DNA of 47,192 bases from JAISFI01 sp031552425 (GTDB lineage: Bacteria > Bacteroidota > Bacteroidia > Bacteroidales > Azobacteroidaceae): NCBI GenBank assembly GCA_031552425.1, contig JAVBMM010000039.1:1-47192 (forward strand). The letters run 5' to 3'. Made by a program: the position numbers and the translations under genes. Shown here piece by piece: positions 27,442 to 35,504 of the stretch (positions are counted from its first letter, which is position 1; the number at the start of each line of letters is the position of its first letter). The notes beneath the pieces were generated by a model. The model saw only the letters and a list, made by a program, of their open reading frames with translations. It made no database searches and was not told the DNA's origin.

Positions 27442-28212
27442 ATGAAAGTAGTAATTCTAGCAGGAGGTGTCGGAAGCCGGTTAAGCGAGGCAACAAACTT
27501 AATTCCCAAACCCATGGTCGAGATAGGAGGACAGCCTGTCTTATGGCATATTATGAAAATATACAGTCACTATGGTTTTACTGAGTTTATTATTTGTTGC
27601 GGTTATAAACAATATGTTATCAAAGAATATTTTGCTAATTATTTCCGTCATAATTGCGATATGACTGTTGATCTTTCCAATAACAGTATTACTATTTTAG
27701 ATAATTGGTCGGAAGATTGGAAAGTGACTATGATAGATACAGGCTTAAATACAATGACCGGAGGAAGAATCAAACGTATTCAACAATATATTGGCAATGA
27801 ACCGTTTTTGTTGACTTATGGAGACGGGGTAGCTGATATAGATATACACCAGACTATTAAATCTCATAAAGAATCCGGAAAATATCTTTCTATGACAGCC
27901 TATCAACCGGGAGGAAAGTTAGGCGTGTTGAATATTCAGGAAGATGGCATTGTAAAATCATTTGAAGAAAAACCTTTGGCGACCGGAACTTGGATTAATG
28001 CCGGATTTTTTGTTTGTGAACCGGAAATATTCAGTTATTTGCATGGAGATCACGAAATGTTTGAAAAAGAACCTATACAATCTATTTTAAAGGAAAAACA
28101 ACTTCATGCATATAAACATACAGGTTTTTGGAAATCAATGGACACATTGAGAGATAACGTCGAGCTTAATCAAATGTGGAATTCGGAAAAGGCTCCCTGG
28201 AAGATCTGGTAA
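27442..28212 (+). CDS. rfbF: Glucose-1-phosphate cytidylyltransferase
   Basis: It makes CDP-glucose from CTP and glucose-1-phosphate. The 256-aa protein starts with the nucleotidyltransferase signature ILAGGVGSRLSEAT..PKPMVEIGG and has the family-specific segments ICCGYKQYVIKEYF, LTYGDGVADID and NAGFFVCEPEIF. Length and motifs match RfbF/DdhA. The dehydratase gene follows after 18 nt, the usual order for CDP-sugar synthesis in the cytoplasm. Confidence 0.95.
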   Translation: MKVVILAGGVGSRLSEATNLIPKPMVEIGGQPVLWHIMKIYSHYGFTEFIICCGYKQYVIKEYFANYFRHNCDMTVDLSNNSITILDNWSEDWKVTMIDTGLNTMTGGRIKRIQQYIGNEPFLLTYGDGVADIDIHQTIKSHKESGKYLSMTAYQPGGKLGVLNIQEDGIVKSFEEKPLATGTWINAGFFVCEPEIFSYLHGDHEMFEKEPIQSILKEKQLHAYKHTGFWKSMDTLRDNVELNQMWNSEKAPWKIW

Positions 28213-28230
28213 ATCATCAAATAGTGGAGC

Positions 28231-29331
28231 ATGGCATTTAAAGACATCTATAAAAACAAAAAAGTTTTAATTACGGGAAATACGGGCTTCAAAGGTTCTT
28301 GGTTGACTGTATGGTTAAAATCCATGGGTGCGGATGTGTATGGATATTCGATAGATATACCGACTCATCCCTCTATGTTTGAGATATTAGGGTTAGAGAA
28401 AAAAATTAAACATCAATGGGGAGATGTCAGGAATAAAAATGATTTAAACACCTATATTCAACAGCTTAAACCTGATTTCATATTTCATTTGGCAGCACAA
28501 GCCATTGTTTCGGAATCATTCAAAGAACCGTTTGAAACGGTTACCACCAATGTTGTGGGAACTGCTTCTATGTTGGAATCAATCTGTAATATTACCTGGA
28601 ATTGTACTTGTATTTTAGTTACCAGCGATAAGGTTTACGACAATGTAGAGTGGATATGGGGATACCGGGAAAGTGATCAATTAGGAGGAAAAGATATTTA
28701 TTCCGGTTCTAAAGGAGCTGCAGAATTGATTATTAAAAGTTATTGGAATTCATTTATAAAGAAAATGTCCCATATTAAATTGGGAATTGCCCGTGCAGGG
28801 AACGTAATCGGTGGGGGTGATTGGGCGCAAGATCGTATTGTGGTAGATTGTGTTAAAGCATTTTCCAACAATGAAGCGGTAGAAATTCGTTGTCCGAATG
28901 CCACGCGTCCCTGGCAACACGTTTTGGAGCCATTGAGTGGCTATTTAAATTTAGGATATTATCTCAGTGAAGGTAAAATTCAAAACGGAGAAGCTTTTAA
29001 TTTTGGTCCACAAGCAGGACAAACAAAAACGGTATGGGAGTTAGCTAAGAAATTAGCCGGGTTATGGGGTTTAAATGCTGATAAGTTTGTTAAAATAGTG
29101 GATAAAGCTTCATTCAACGAAGCCACTTTATTAAAACTAAATTGTGATAAAGCGTTTGCTTATCTTCATTGGCATGCTGCTTTGAATAATGAACAATGTA
29201 TAGCAATGATTGCTGATTGGTATCTCGCCTTTTATCGAAAGAACGATTCGGATATGTATCTGTTGACTGCGAATCAAATTGAAAGATATATACAAGAAGC
29301 CGCCAATCAACATTTAAATTGGGTAAAATAA
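28231..29331 (+). CDS. rfbG: CDP-glucose 4,6-dehydratase
   Basis: It converts CDP-glucose to CDP-4-keto-6-deoxyglucose using bound NAD. The 366-aa extended SDR has the Rossmann motif GNTGFKGSW (the variant typical of CDP-glucose dehydratases), FHLAAQAIV, the catalytic TSDKVYDN region, and YSGSKG carrying the Tyr-x3-Lys pair. The RPWQHVLEP segment is also diagnostic. Its stop codon directly abuts the next ATG. Confidence 0.95.
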   Translation: MAFKDIYKNKKVLITGNTGFKGSWLTVWLKSMGADVYGYSIDIPTHPSMFEILGLEKKIKHQWGDVRNKNDLNTYIQQLKPDFIFHLAAQAIVSESFKEPFETVTTNVVGTASMLESICNITWNCTCILVTSDKVYDNVEWIWGYRESDQLGGKDIYSGSKGAAELIIKSYWNSFIKKMSHIKLGIARAGNVIGGGDWAQDRIVVDCVKAFSNNEAVEIRCPNATRPWQHVLEPLSGYLNLGYYLSEGKIQNGEAFNFGPQAGQTKTVWELAKKLAGLWGLNADKFVKIVDKASFNEATLLKLNCDKAFAYLHWHAALNNEQCIAMIADWYLAFYRKNDSDMYLLTANQIERYIQEAANQHLNWVK

Positions 29332-29760
29332 ATGGAAGGTGTTTCTTTACATCCGTTGAAACAAATGGTGCATCCTAAGGGAGATATATTACATGCACTA
29401 AAAGCTACTGATGAGGGGTATGCCGGATTCGGAGAAGTTTATTTCTCTCAAATAAAACCAGGTGAAATAAAAGGATGGAAAAGGCATAATCGCTTAACAT
29501 TGAATTTAGTGGTAATTCTTGGAGAAATAAAATTTGTTATATATGATGATCGGGAAAATAGTTCCACTTATGGACAATTTAGAGAGTATATCATTTCTCC
29601 GGAAAATAATTATCAACGCCTGACTATTTCGCCCGGTTTGTGGATGGCGTTTCAGGGAACGGGAAAAGGAATTTCTATGCTGATGAATGTAATTCCTTCA
29701 CTACATGATCCGTCAGAAGCGGATAATAAAGACCTTCAAAAGATATTATACCATTTTTAA
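29332..29760 (+). CDS. RmlC-like cupin sugar epimerase
   Basis: A 142-aa single-domain cupin of the dTDP-4-dehydrorhamnose 3,5-epimerase group. The segment GWKRHNRLTLNLVVILGEIKFVIYDDR aligns with the substrate-binding strands of RmlC, and the histidine in KRH is a candidate base. PGLWMAFQG aligns with the PG-aHgF turn. It is shorter than typical RmlC (about 180 aa). It begins right at the dehydratase stop and ends 2 nt before the reductase, so it should act on CDP-4-keto-6-deoxyglucose, epimerising C3 and/or C5. Which carbon is not visible. Confidence 0.75.
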   Translation: MEGVSLHPLKQMVHPKGDILHALKATDEGYAGFGEVYFSQIKPGEIKGWKRHNRLTLNLVVILGEIKFVIYDDRENSSTYGQFREYIISPENNYQRLTISPGLWMAFQGTGKGISMLMNVIPSLHDPSEADNKDLQKILYHF

Positions 29761-29762
29761 AG

Positions 29763-30671
29763 ATGAGGCTATTAATTACAGGAAGTACAGGATTTATCGG
29801 ACAAAATCTGTTGCCGGAAATAGTTAAACGTTTCCCGGATATAGATATATTGACTATCAATAGAGATATAGAAAAAGCTGCTGAAATGTTTCCTTTCTGG
29901 CAGTGTTGTCATTGTCTTACAAGTACCATAAATCAAAAAACAGTAAAAGAATTTGATCCGGAAATTGTATTTCACTTGGCAACTCTTACTTCAGCAGAGA
30001 ATGATCCGAAGATGATCAAGCCGATGATTGATGCTAATATCACTTTTGGAACGAGACTTTTGAACGTGTTGTCCGCCTCTCCATCTCTAAAGTTATTTGT
30101 GAATGTGGGATCTTTCTCAGAATATAGATCCGGATACCAAAAAATTGACGATGCCTATTTATATTCTGCTACTAAATCCGCTTTCCGCGTATTGGTAGAT
30201 TTTTATTCCAATTGGAAAGGATTTAAGTATATTACCGCAGTACCTTATTCTGTTTATGGAGGAAAACCAACGGTAAAACGGCTGATGGATTATATTATGG
30301 AATCCGTAAATTCTCCTACACCTGTAGAAATGACTGCCGGAGAACAAAAACTTGATTTTATCCATGTAGCTGATGTCGTTTTATTTTTTATTCAAATATT
30401 AGAAAACACATCACTTTCTTATTCTTTGCCGAATGGAGAAGAGTTTCATCTGGGAACAGGGAAAGCTACATCCATCAGGGAAGTGGTAGGTATGGTAGAA
30501 AGAATATCCGGAAAAAAATGTAATATAGCTTGGGGAGCAAGACCTTATAGAGAACGGGACCTGATGTATGCAGTTGCTCCGACGACAAAGAATTCAAACT
30601 TGCTTAAATGGGATGCCGGTATCACTCTCGAAGAAGGCTTGAAGATGTTAGGGTCGTTATTGCTCTCATGA
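29763..30671 (+). CDS. NAD(P)-dependent extended SDR, probable CDP-4-keto-6-deoxyhexose reductase
   Basis: A 302-aa extended SDR with GSTGFIGQNL at the N-terminus, FHLATLTSAEND, catalytic-serine segment NVGSFSEY, and YSATKSA with the Tyr-x3-Lys pair. LDFIHVADVV is the usual substrate-loop motif. It resembles reductases of the CDP-abequose/paratose synthase type. No RfbH-like 3-dehydrase is encoded next to it. The simplest reading is therefore reduction at C4 of the epimerised CDP-4-keto-6-deoxy sugar to a CDP-6-deoxyhexose. Confidence 0.8.
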   Translation: MRLLITGSTGFIGQNLLPEIVKRFPDIDILTINRDIEKAAEMFPFWQCCHCLTSTINQKTVKEFDPEIVFHLATLTSAENDPKMIKPMIDANITFGTRLLNVLSASPSLKLFVNVGSFSEYRSGYQKIDDAYLYSATKSAFRVLVDFYSNWKGFKYITAVPYSVYGGKPTVKRLMDYIMESVNSPTPVEMTAGEQKLDFIHVADVVLFFIQILENTSLSYSLPNGEEFHLGTGKATSIREVVGMVERISGKKCNIAWGARPYRERDLMYAVAPTTKNSNLLKWDAGITLEEGLKMLGSLLLS

Positions 30672-30863
30672 GGTTGTTTCGCAAACTGTGAAAGGAGAAC
30701 CATGCCCCCTCCTAAAACCCAAAAAGTTAAGACTTGCCAGTCCGTTTAATAATATTCGTTTCCTTTGTTCAATTCACGTCCTAATTTTAATTGGATCATT
30801 TTTTATTTGCCGTGAACCTTTTGTTTCCCCCATTGGGGGGATAGGGGGAGAAAATACTTTATT

Positions 30864-30961
30864 GTCAAAACGCTGTTGAAGCGAAAGAGCGTAACGATTG
30901 AGCAAGTTCGTTTTGACTAAGCGTTTTTTTGATTCCTTTTTTGGCGCCACAAAAAAGGAAT
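30864..30961 (+). repeat. Structured intergenic repeat, copy F
   Basis: It lies in the 384-nt gap 30672-31055, which has no convincing gene. A 9-bp stem GTCAAAACG/CGTTTTGAC (30864-30872 with 30909-30917) encloses AAGCGAAAGAGC and CGATTGAGCAAG. An 11-bp hairpin ATTCCTTTTTT/AAAAAAGGAAT with an 8-nt loop (30932-30961) follows. Both modules recur elsewhere in the window. Confidence 0.8.
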
Positions 30962-30998
30962 AGGAAATTACAAAGACAAAAAGTAAAATGACAAAATA

Positions 30999-31032
30999 CA
31001 AGAAAAGCTGTCCAATAGGGCAGCTTTTCTTG
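30999..31032 (-). terminator. Intrinsic terminator of the T9SS protein gene
   Basis: A 15-bp stem (one G-T pair) with a 4-nt loop, arms 30999-31013 and 31018-31032, lies 23 nt past the minus-strand stop. It is followed on that strand by the U-rich run TATTTTGTCATTTTA. Confidence 0.85.
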
Positions 31033-31055
31033 ATTGAGTTTATTTGGTTTAATTG

Positions 31056-32648
31056 TTAGAATACAGCGATTTTTTTCGTTTTGTTTCCTACTTTAACTAT
31101 ATACAAACCTTTTTGTACAGGAACAGTAACCTGACCCGACAAGTTTTTACCGCTTGCAATTACTTGCCCGTTGATGCTATAAACATTGTATGCACCTTCT
31201 TCAGCAATAATAATGGATTGTTTTTTAGCATATACATTCATTGCCCCTTTGTTGAGATCAATTTTATCATCTTTGATACTTGTGTTAGTAAAATAAGGAG
31301 TAATCACTATATCATCAATCAGATAAGCTAAAATTGTAGCCCCCGTGGTCATATAATCTATTCTTACCTGGGTATTGGAAGATTCTTCATCAATATCAAA
31401 TTCAACAGTTTCCCATGCATTTTTGTCAAGGTCGATAACATAATCATCTACAGGATTCCAGGAAGTTCCATTGTCTGTGGTATAACTTACACTGATTGTA
31501 ATCTCAGTTCCTGCTGCTTTTGCAGCAGTTAAAGCGCTTTCATAACCACCATAAACATTGGTACTGAATGATATTTTTTTCGCTCCATTAGGCATCTTCT
31601 TGGTTATCAGATAAGTTTCCGGTGCATCTAACAAAGAAGGTTTAATGGAATAAATCCCCAAGTTACAAGCACAGTTTTCAGCAACAGTAACAGCTAAGTT
31701 GCTTGAAGAATAAATACCTCTGCCGGAATTGGTAAACATATCAGAAAATACTCCACAAACAAAATTATTCCGGTTGAATGTAATGGAATACTGTTTAGTA
31801 TCTGTCCCGTCAGGAGAAGTTACATCTATAGTAACTGTTTTTGAAGTTTCACTACTCGCAAAAGTTTTTACTTGATCATAGTTGGAAGTAACAGTAGATA
31901 GTTTGTTAGTCGCATCAATATATAAATAAGGAATAGTATCTGCTCCAAACCATAAATCTACTGAATAACTTAATGTTGCAGGGTTAAAGTTTGGTAGAAA
32001 TTCTCCGTATGCAGAAGCCGGATCTTGGATGCCGATATTTCTTAAGGTGGCAATACTGTTGGAAACTTTCACCACCTTCATTTCATCAAAATGAAAATAG
32101 TCAGTTAAAACGTCATTAACTCTAAGATACATTTTACTGACATTAGTTGTTGATGTTGGAGTATAAACAAAAGAACTTGTATATTTAGTCCAGCCGGTGG
32201 TGTTTAATCTCCTTTGGAAAGGTTGCATAGCTTCAGATGTAGTGTTTTGTCTAAGCATATCTATTCTTGCGGCACCCTTACCATAAAAAGAAAACTCGTA
32301 ACATCCCTGGGTATTATAATCATCTTCTGGGAAAGTGATGTCGCTGGTGGTAAAATATGTTGATCCTGTGCCAATGGTAAAAGGACTACCATCTTTGGTA
32401 AGGTTTTTAGTTGCTAATCTTAAGCAGAATCCTGTTCCTCCGTATCCTTGATTACTCCCTGATTTTGTATAAAAACCTGTACCTGCAGCCCCTGAGTTGA
32501 AGCCGAAACCATCAGGTTTAGCTTTTTTTTCAGCTGTACTACCACCCCAAGTTTCCAAACTTCCATTTGCAATAAGATTTGTTTGGGCCGACATGCTTCC
32601 TGCACACATACATGCGGCAAATGCCATAAGTAATAATTTTCTTTTCAT
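31056..32648 (-). CDS. T9SS-sorted multidomain surface or secreted protein
   Basis: About 530 aa from ATG 32648 (MKRKLLLMAF). A signal peptide ends near MSAQ. A CBM-like jelly roll follows (about 24-170, NLIANGSLETWGG to FHFDEMKVVK), then a cadherin-like beta-sandwich (about 175-280, with LSYSVDLWFG and DTKQYSITFNR), a second jelly-roll region (about 285-440), and a type A T9SS sorting domain (GAYNVYSINGQVIASG, KGLYIVKVGNK). It stands alone with its own promoter and terminator, outside the PUL. Its N-terminal module resembles the small PUL protein encoded at 12637-13191, so glycan binding or adhesion is a reasonable guess. No catalytic domain was recognised. A longer start at 32678 was rejected because it precedes the signal peptide. 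Confidence 0.85.
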   Translation of the reverse strand: MKRKLLLMAFAACMCAGSMSAQTNLIANGSLETWGGSTAEKKAKPDGFGFNSGAAGTGFYTKSGSNQGYGGTGFCLRLATKNLTKDGSPFTIGTGSTYFTTSDITFPEDDYNTQGCYEFSFYGKGAARIDMLRQNTTSEAMQPFQRRLNTTGWTKYTSSFVYTPTSTTNVSKMYLRVNDVLTDYFHFDEMKVVKVSNSIATLRNIGIQDPASAYGEFLPNFNPATLSYSVDLWFGADTIPYLYIDATNKLSTVTSNYDQVKTFASSETSKTVTIDVTSPDGTDTKQYSITFNRNNFVCGVFSDMFTNSGRGIYSSSNLAVTVAENCACNLGIYSIKPSLLDAPETYLITKKMPNGAKKISFSTNVYGGYESALTAAKAAGTEITISVSYTTDNGTSWNPVDDYVIDLDKNAWETVEFDIDEESSNTQVRIDYMTTGATILAYLIDDIVITPYFTNTSIKDDKIDLNKGAMNVYAKKQSIIIAEEGAYNVYSINGQVIASGKNLSGQVTVPVQKGLYIVKVGNKTKKIAVF

Positions 32649-32679
32649 AATAAATTTATTTATAGAATTAATGTACAAG

Positions 32680-32687
32680 CAAAAATA
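32680..32687 (-). promoter_or_regulatory. Probable promoter -7 box of the T9SS protein gene
   Basis: On the minus strand the sequence reads TATTTTTG, matching TAnnTTTG, about 32 nt before the chosen ATG. The -33 region has TTTA rather than TTTG. Confidence 0.5.
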
Positions 32688-32820
32688 GGAGGTTGTAATG
32701 CCAAGTAAATATAAATTTGTACAATTTGCCTATAGAATAATTCAACTGAATAATTATTGTTGTAATAAATAGAAATTTTCAAAAAATATTCAGCTAGATG
32801 AATTAATTTTGTCTTTAATT

Positions 32821-32945
32821 CATTCCTTTTTTGTTGCGCCAAAAAAGGAATGAAGAAACTTTTTTATCAAGAAAAAAGAACAGTTTCCAAAGCGTCAGCT
32901 TTGATTCTTGCTTCTTTTTCATTAAGGAAAAAGAAGTATAAATAT
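32821..32945 (+). repeat. Structured intergenic repeat, copy G
   Basis: It lies in the 442-nt gap 32649-33090 between divergent genes. It contains a 12-bp hairpin CATTCCTTTTTT/AAAAAAGGAATG with an 8-nt loop (32821-32852), a TTTTTATCAAGAAAAAAG segment as in copy C, and a 10-bp hairpin CTTCTTTTTC/GAAAAAGAAG with loop ATTAAG (32911-32936). The end (32921-32945) repeats the first bases of the window. Confidence 0.8.
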
Positions 32946-33012
32946 ATAATGTATCAAATAGTATAAACTAATACTTATTGTTGAATTGATAAAATAATAT
33001 TTTTATTAAAAA

Positions 33013-33045
33013 CTTGTAAAATCAGAGAAAATAAACCTACCTTTG
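33013..33045 (+). promoter_or_regulatory. Promoter of the oxidoreductase/DUF1080 cluster
   Basis: CTTG (33013-33016), a 21-nt spacer and TACCTTTG (33038-33045) give a good Bacteroidetes promoter, one mismatch from TTTG at -33. It predicts a leader of about 40 nt before the first oxidoreductase start. Confidence 0.65.
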
Positions 33046-33090
33046 AATGTTCATTGATAGGCCTTAAAATTCATAATATTTAATTATCTT

Positions 33091-34560
33091 ATGTCAAACA
33101 CAATTTCTAGAAGATCTTTCTTGCAAAAAGGAAGTGTAGCTGCATTGGGACTGACAGTTGTTCCAAGCACAGTCCTGGGTAAATCTATGGGGCATACCGC
33201 CCCCAGTGACAAACTGAACATTGCCGGAGTTGGGGTCGGAGGACGAGGTTTCTCCGTCTTAAAAGGCATGCAAAGCCAAAATATTGTAGGCTTGTGTGAT
33301 GTGGATTGGAAATACAGTGAACGGGTGTTCAATCACTTTCCTAAAGCGAAAAAATATTACGATTATCGTAAAATGTATGAAGAATTAGGCAAATCTATAG
33401 ATGCTGTTATGGTTGCTTCTGCAGATCATACACATGCTATTATTGCCGCAGATGCTATGACTTTAGGTAAGCATGTTTACCTGGAAAAACCATTGACTCA
33501 CAGTGTATACGAATCTCGTTTGTTGACAAAATTGGCTGCTAAATATAAGCTGGCTACTCAAATGGGAAATCAAGGATCTTCAGGAGAAGGCGTACGTAAA
33601 GTTTGTGAATGGATATGGAACGGAGAAATTGGAGAAATAACCAGAGTGGAAGCGTTTACCGACCGCCCTATATGGCCGCAAGGATTACCTACTCCGGAGA
33701 AAGCTGAAGATGTTCCTTCTACCTTGAAATGGGATTTATTCATAGGTCCGGCTAAAGAACGTGCATACAATTCTATTTATACTCCTTGGAATTGGCGTGG
33801 ATGGTGGGATTTCGGAACAGGAGCTCTGGGTGATATGGCTTGCCATATTTTGCATCCGGTGTTCAAAGGTCTGAAATTGGGATATCCTTCTAAAGTACAA
33901 GGAAGTTCTACTTTATTGCTTACCGATTGTGCTCCTAATGCGCAAATGGTACGTTTTACTTTCCCGGCCAGGGATAATATGCCGAAAGTAGGAATGCCGG
34001 AAGTTGATGTAACCTGGTATGACGGCGGATTGCAACCGATGCGCCCGGAAGGAATGCCGGCCGGAAAGTCTTTAAACAATCATGGAGGAGGAGCTATTTT
34101 CTATGGAACAAAAGATACTTTGATCTGTGGTTGTTACGGAAGAGACCCGTGGTTGCTTTCAGGACGGGTTCCCAGTGCTCCGGAAGTGTTGCGCAAAGTG
34201 GAAGGATCTCATGAAATGGATTTTGTACGGGCAGCTAAAGAAAGTCCTTCTAACAGAGTGGAAACAGCATCTCCTTTCAGTGAAGCGGGACCATTCAATG
34301 AAATGGTTGTAATGGGAGTGTTGGCTGTGCGTTTGCAAGCTTTGAACCAGGAATTAAAGTGGGATGGAGAAAATATGAAGTTTACTAATATTTCTCCGGA
34401 TGCTACTATTAAAACTGTTATTAAGGATGGTTTCCAAATCAAAGACGGTCATCCGAGTTTTAAGAAAACAATGACTGATCCGGTAAATGCCATGGCTTAT
34501 GCCGAAGAACTTATCAAACATAATTACAGAACAGGTTGGCAATTACCGGCTATGCCTTGA
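33091..34560 (+). CDS. Exported Gfo/Idh/MocA-family oxidoreductase (Tat signal)
   Basis: A 489-aa NAD(P)-dependent sugar oxidoreductase with a twin-arginine-type leader (SRRSFLQKGSVAALGLTVVP), so it should be folded in the cytoplasm and exported with its cofactor. The Rossmann part has NIAGVGVGGRG and the EKP motif with Lys133 (YLEKPLTHSV). MGNQGSSGEGVRKVCEWI and WWDFGTGALGDMACHILHP belong to the exported Bacteroidetes subgroup. In B. thetaiotaomicron such enzymes oxidise sugar C3 of glycosides. The DUF1080 gene follows after 30 nt, which supports the same role here. Substrate unknown. Confidence 0.88.
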   Translation: MSNTISRRSFLQKGSVAALGLTVVPSTVLGKSMGHTAPSDKLNIAGVGVGGRGFSVLKGMQSQNIVGLCDVDWKYSERVFNHFPKAKKYYDYRKMYEELGKSIDAVMVASADHTHAIIAADAMTLGKHVYLEKPLTHSVYESRLLTKLAAKYKLATQMGNQGSSGEGVRKVCEWIWNGEIGEITRVEAFTDRPIWPQGLPTPEKAEDVPSTLKWDLFIGPAKERAYNSIYTPWNWRGWWDFGTGALGDMACHILHPVFKGLKLGYPSKVQGSSTLLLTDCAPNAQMVRFTFPARDNMPKVGMPEVDVTWYDGGLQPMRPEGMPAGKSLNNHGGGAIFYGTKDTLICGCYGRDPWLLSGRVPSAPEVLRKVEGSHEMDFVRAAKESPSNRVETASPFSEAGPFNEMVVMGVLAVRLQALNQELKWDGENMKFTNISPDATIKTVIKDGFQIKDGHPSFKKTMTDPVNAMAYAEELIKHNYRTGWQLPAMP

Positions 34561-34590
34561 TTGATTAAATTTCATTTATAAATATAAATT

Positions 34591-35364
34591 ATGAGAGTCA
34601 TGAAAAAAATAGTTTATTTGCTTACTATTACTTTATTGAGTAGCGTTATGATTGCATGTGGTGGAATGAAAAACAAAAATTTGCCGAACAAAAAAGATAC
34701 TACTCAAGTTCAAAAAGAAGGATGGATTACTCTGTTCGATGGAAAAACATTTGATGGTTGGAGAGGTTATGGCCGTACGGATATGCCGACAGCTTGGATC
34801 GTAGAAAATGGCGCTATCAAAATCAAAGGCTCAGGTACCGGAGAAGCGGGAGCCAAAGATGGTGGAGATATCATTTTTAATCGCAAATTCAAAAATTTTG
34901 AATTGGAATTTGAGTATAAAGTATCCAAAGGAGGAAACAGTGGTGTTTTCTACTTGGCACAAGAGAAAAAAGGTCAAAAAATTTGGAAATCTTCTCCTGA
35001 ATATCAAATATTGGATAACGAAAATCACCGGGATGCAAAATTAGGTAAAGACGGTAATCGTAAATCAGCTTCTTTATACGATTTGATTCCGGCTGTTCCT
35101 CAAAATGCCAAACCTTTCGGAGAGTGGAACACCGGAGGTATTATGGTTTATAAAGGAACTGTGGTGCATAAACAAAATGGTGAAAATGTAGTAGAATATC
35201 ATTTGTGGACACCGGAATGGGAAGATATGATCAGTAAAAGTAAATTCAAAGGCTGGACTGATTTTATCAATACCGGTGGTGAAAATCATGAAGGTTATAT
35301 TGGTCTTCAAGATCATGGAGATGATATTTGGTTCAGAAATATCAGAATTAAAGTTTTAGATTAA
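34591..35364 (+). CDS. DUF1080 lipoprotein, probable 3-keto-glycoside hydrolase
   Basis: A 257-aa lipoprotein (lipobox MIACGG) with one concanavalin-like DUF1080 domain: WITLFDGKTFDGWRGYG, FELEFEYKVSKGGNSGVFY, SPEYQILDNENHRDAKLG, SASLYDLIPA, GEWNTGGIMVYKG and GYIGLQDHGDDIWFRNIRI. Members of this family cleave glycosides whose sugar has first been oxidised to the 3-keto form. Its partner oxidoreductase is directly upstream. A second start at 34600 (MKKIVYLL) is equally possible. A strong hairpin follows the gene. Confidence 0.88.
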   Translation: MRVMKKIVYLLTITLLSSVMIACGGMKNKNLPNKKDTTQVQKEGWITLFDGKTFDGWRGYGRTDMPTAWIVENGAIKIKGSGTGEAGAKDGGDIIFNRKFKNFELEFEYKVSKGGNSGVFYLAQEKKGQKIWKSSPEYQILDNENHRDAKLGKDGNRKSASLYDLIPAVPQNAKPFGEWNTGGIMVYKGTVVHKQNGENVVEYHLWTPEWEDMISKSKFKGWTDFINTGGENHEGYIGLQDHGDDIWFRNIRIKVLD

Positions 35365-35413
35365 TAAAAGTAAAGCAGAATAAGAAATTGCCTGAAAAAT
35401 CTAAATAATATTT

Positions 35414-35465
35414 ACGGAACATACGAGGAAAGACAAGTGTTTGGTTAGATTTTCGTATGTTCCGT
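35414..35465 (+). terminator. Long-stem hairpin after the DUF1080 gene, probable terminator
   Basis: A perfect 13-bp inverted repeat ACGGAACATACGA/TCGTATGTTCCGT (35414-35426 with 35453-35465) with a 26-nt loop is followed by TTAATTTT. The right arm contains the most upstream in-frame ATG of the DoxX reading frame (35457), which argues for the later start at 35505. Confidence 0.6.
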
Positions 35466-35504
35466 TTAATTTTCGAAATCTTTATTCTGTGTCTTGTTTC
35501 TACA

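Noticed and set aside
30688..31001. Short overlapping open frames on both strands after the CDP-sugar operon.
   Set aside because: They run through the structured repeat, and their translations are low-complexity products of its T/A and G/C runs.
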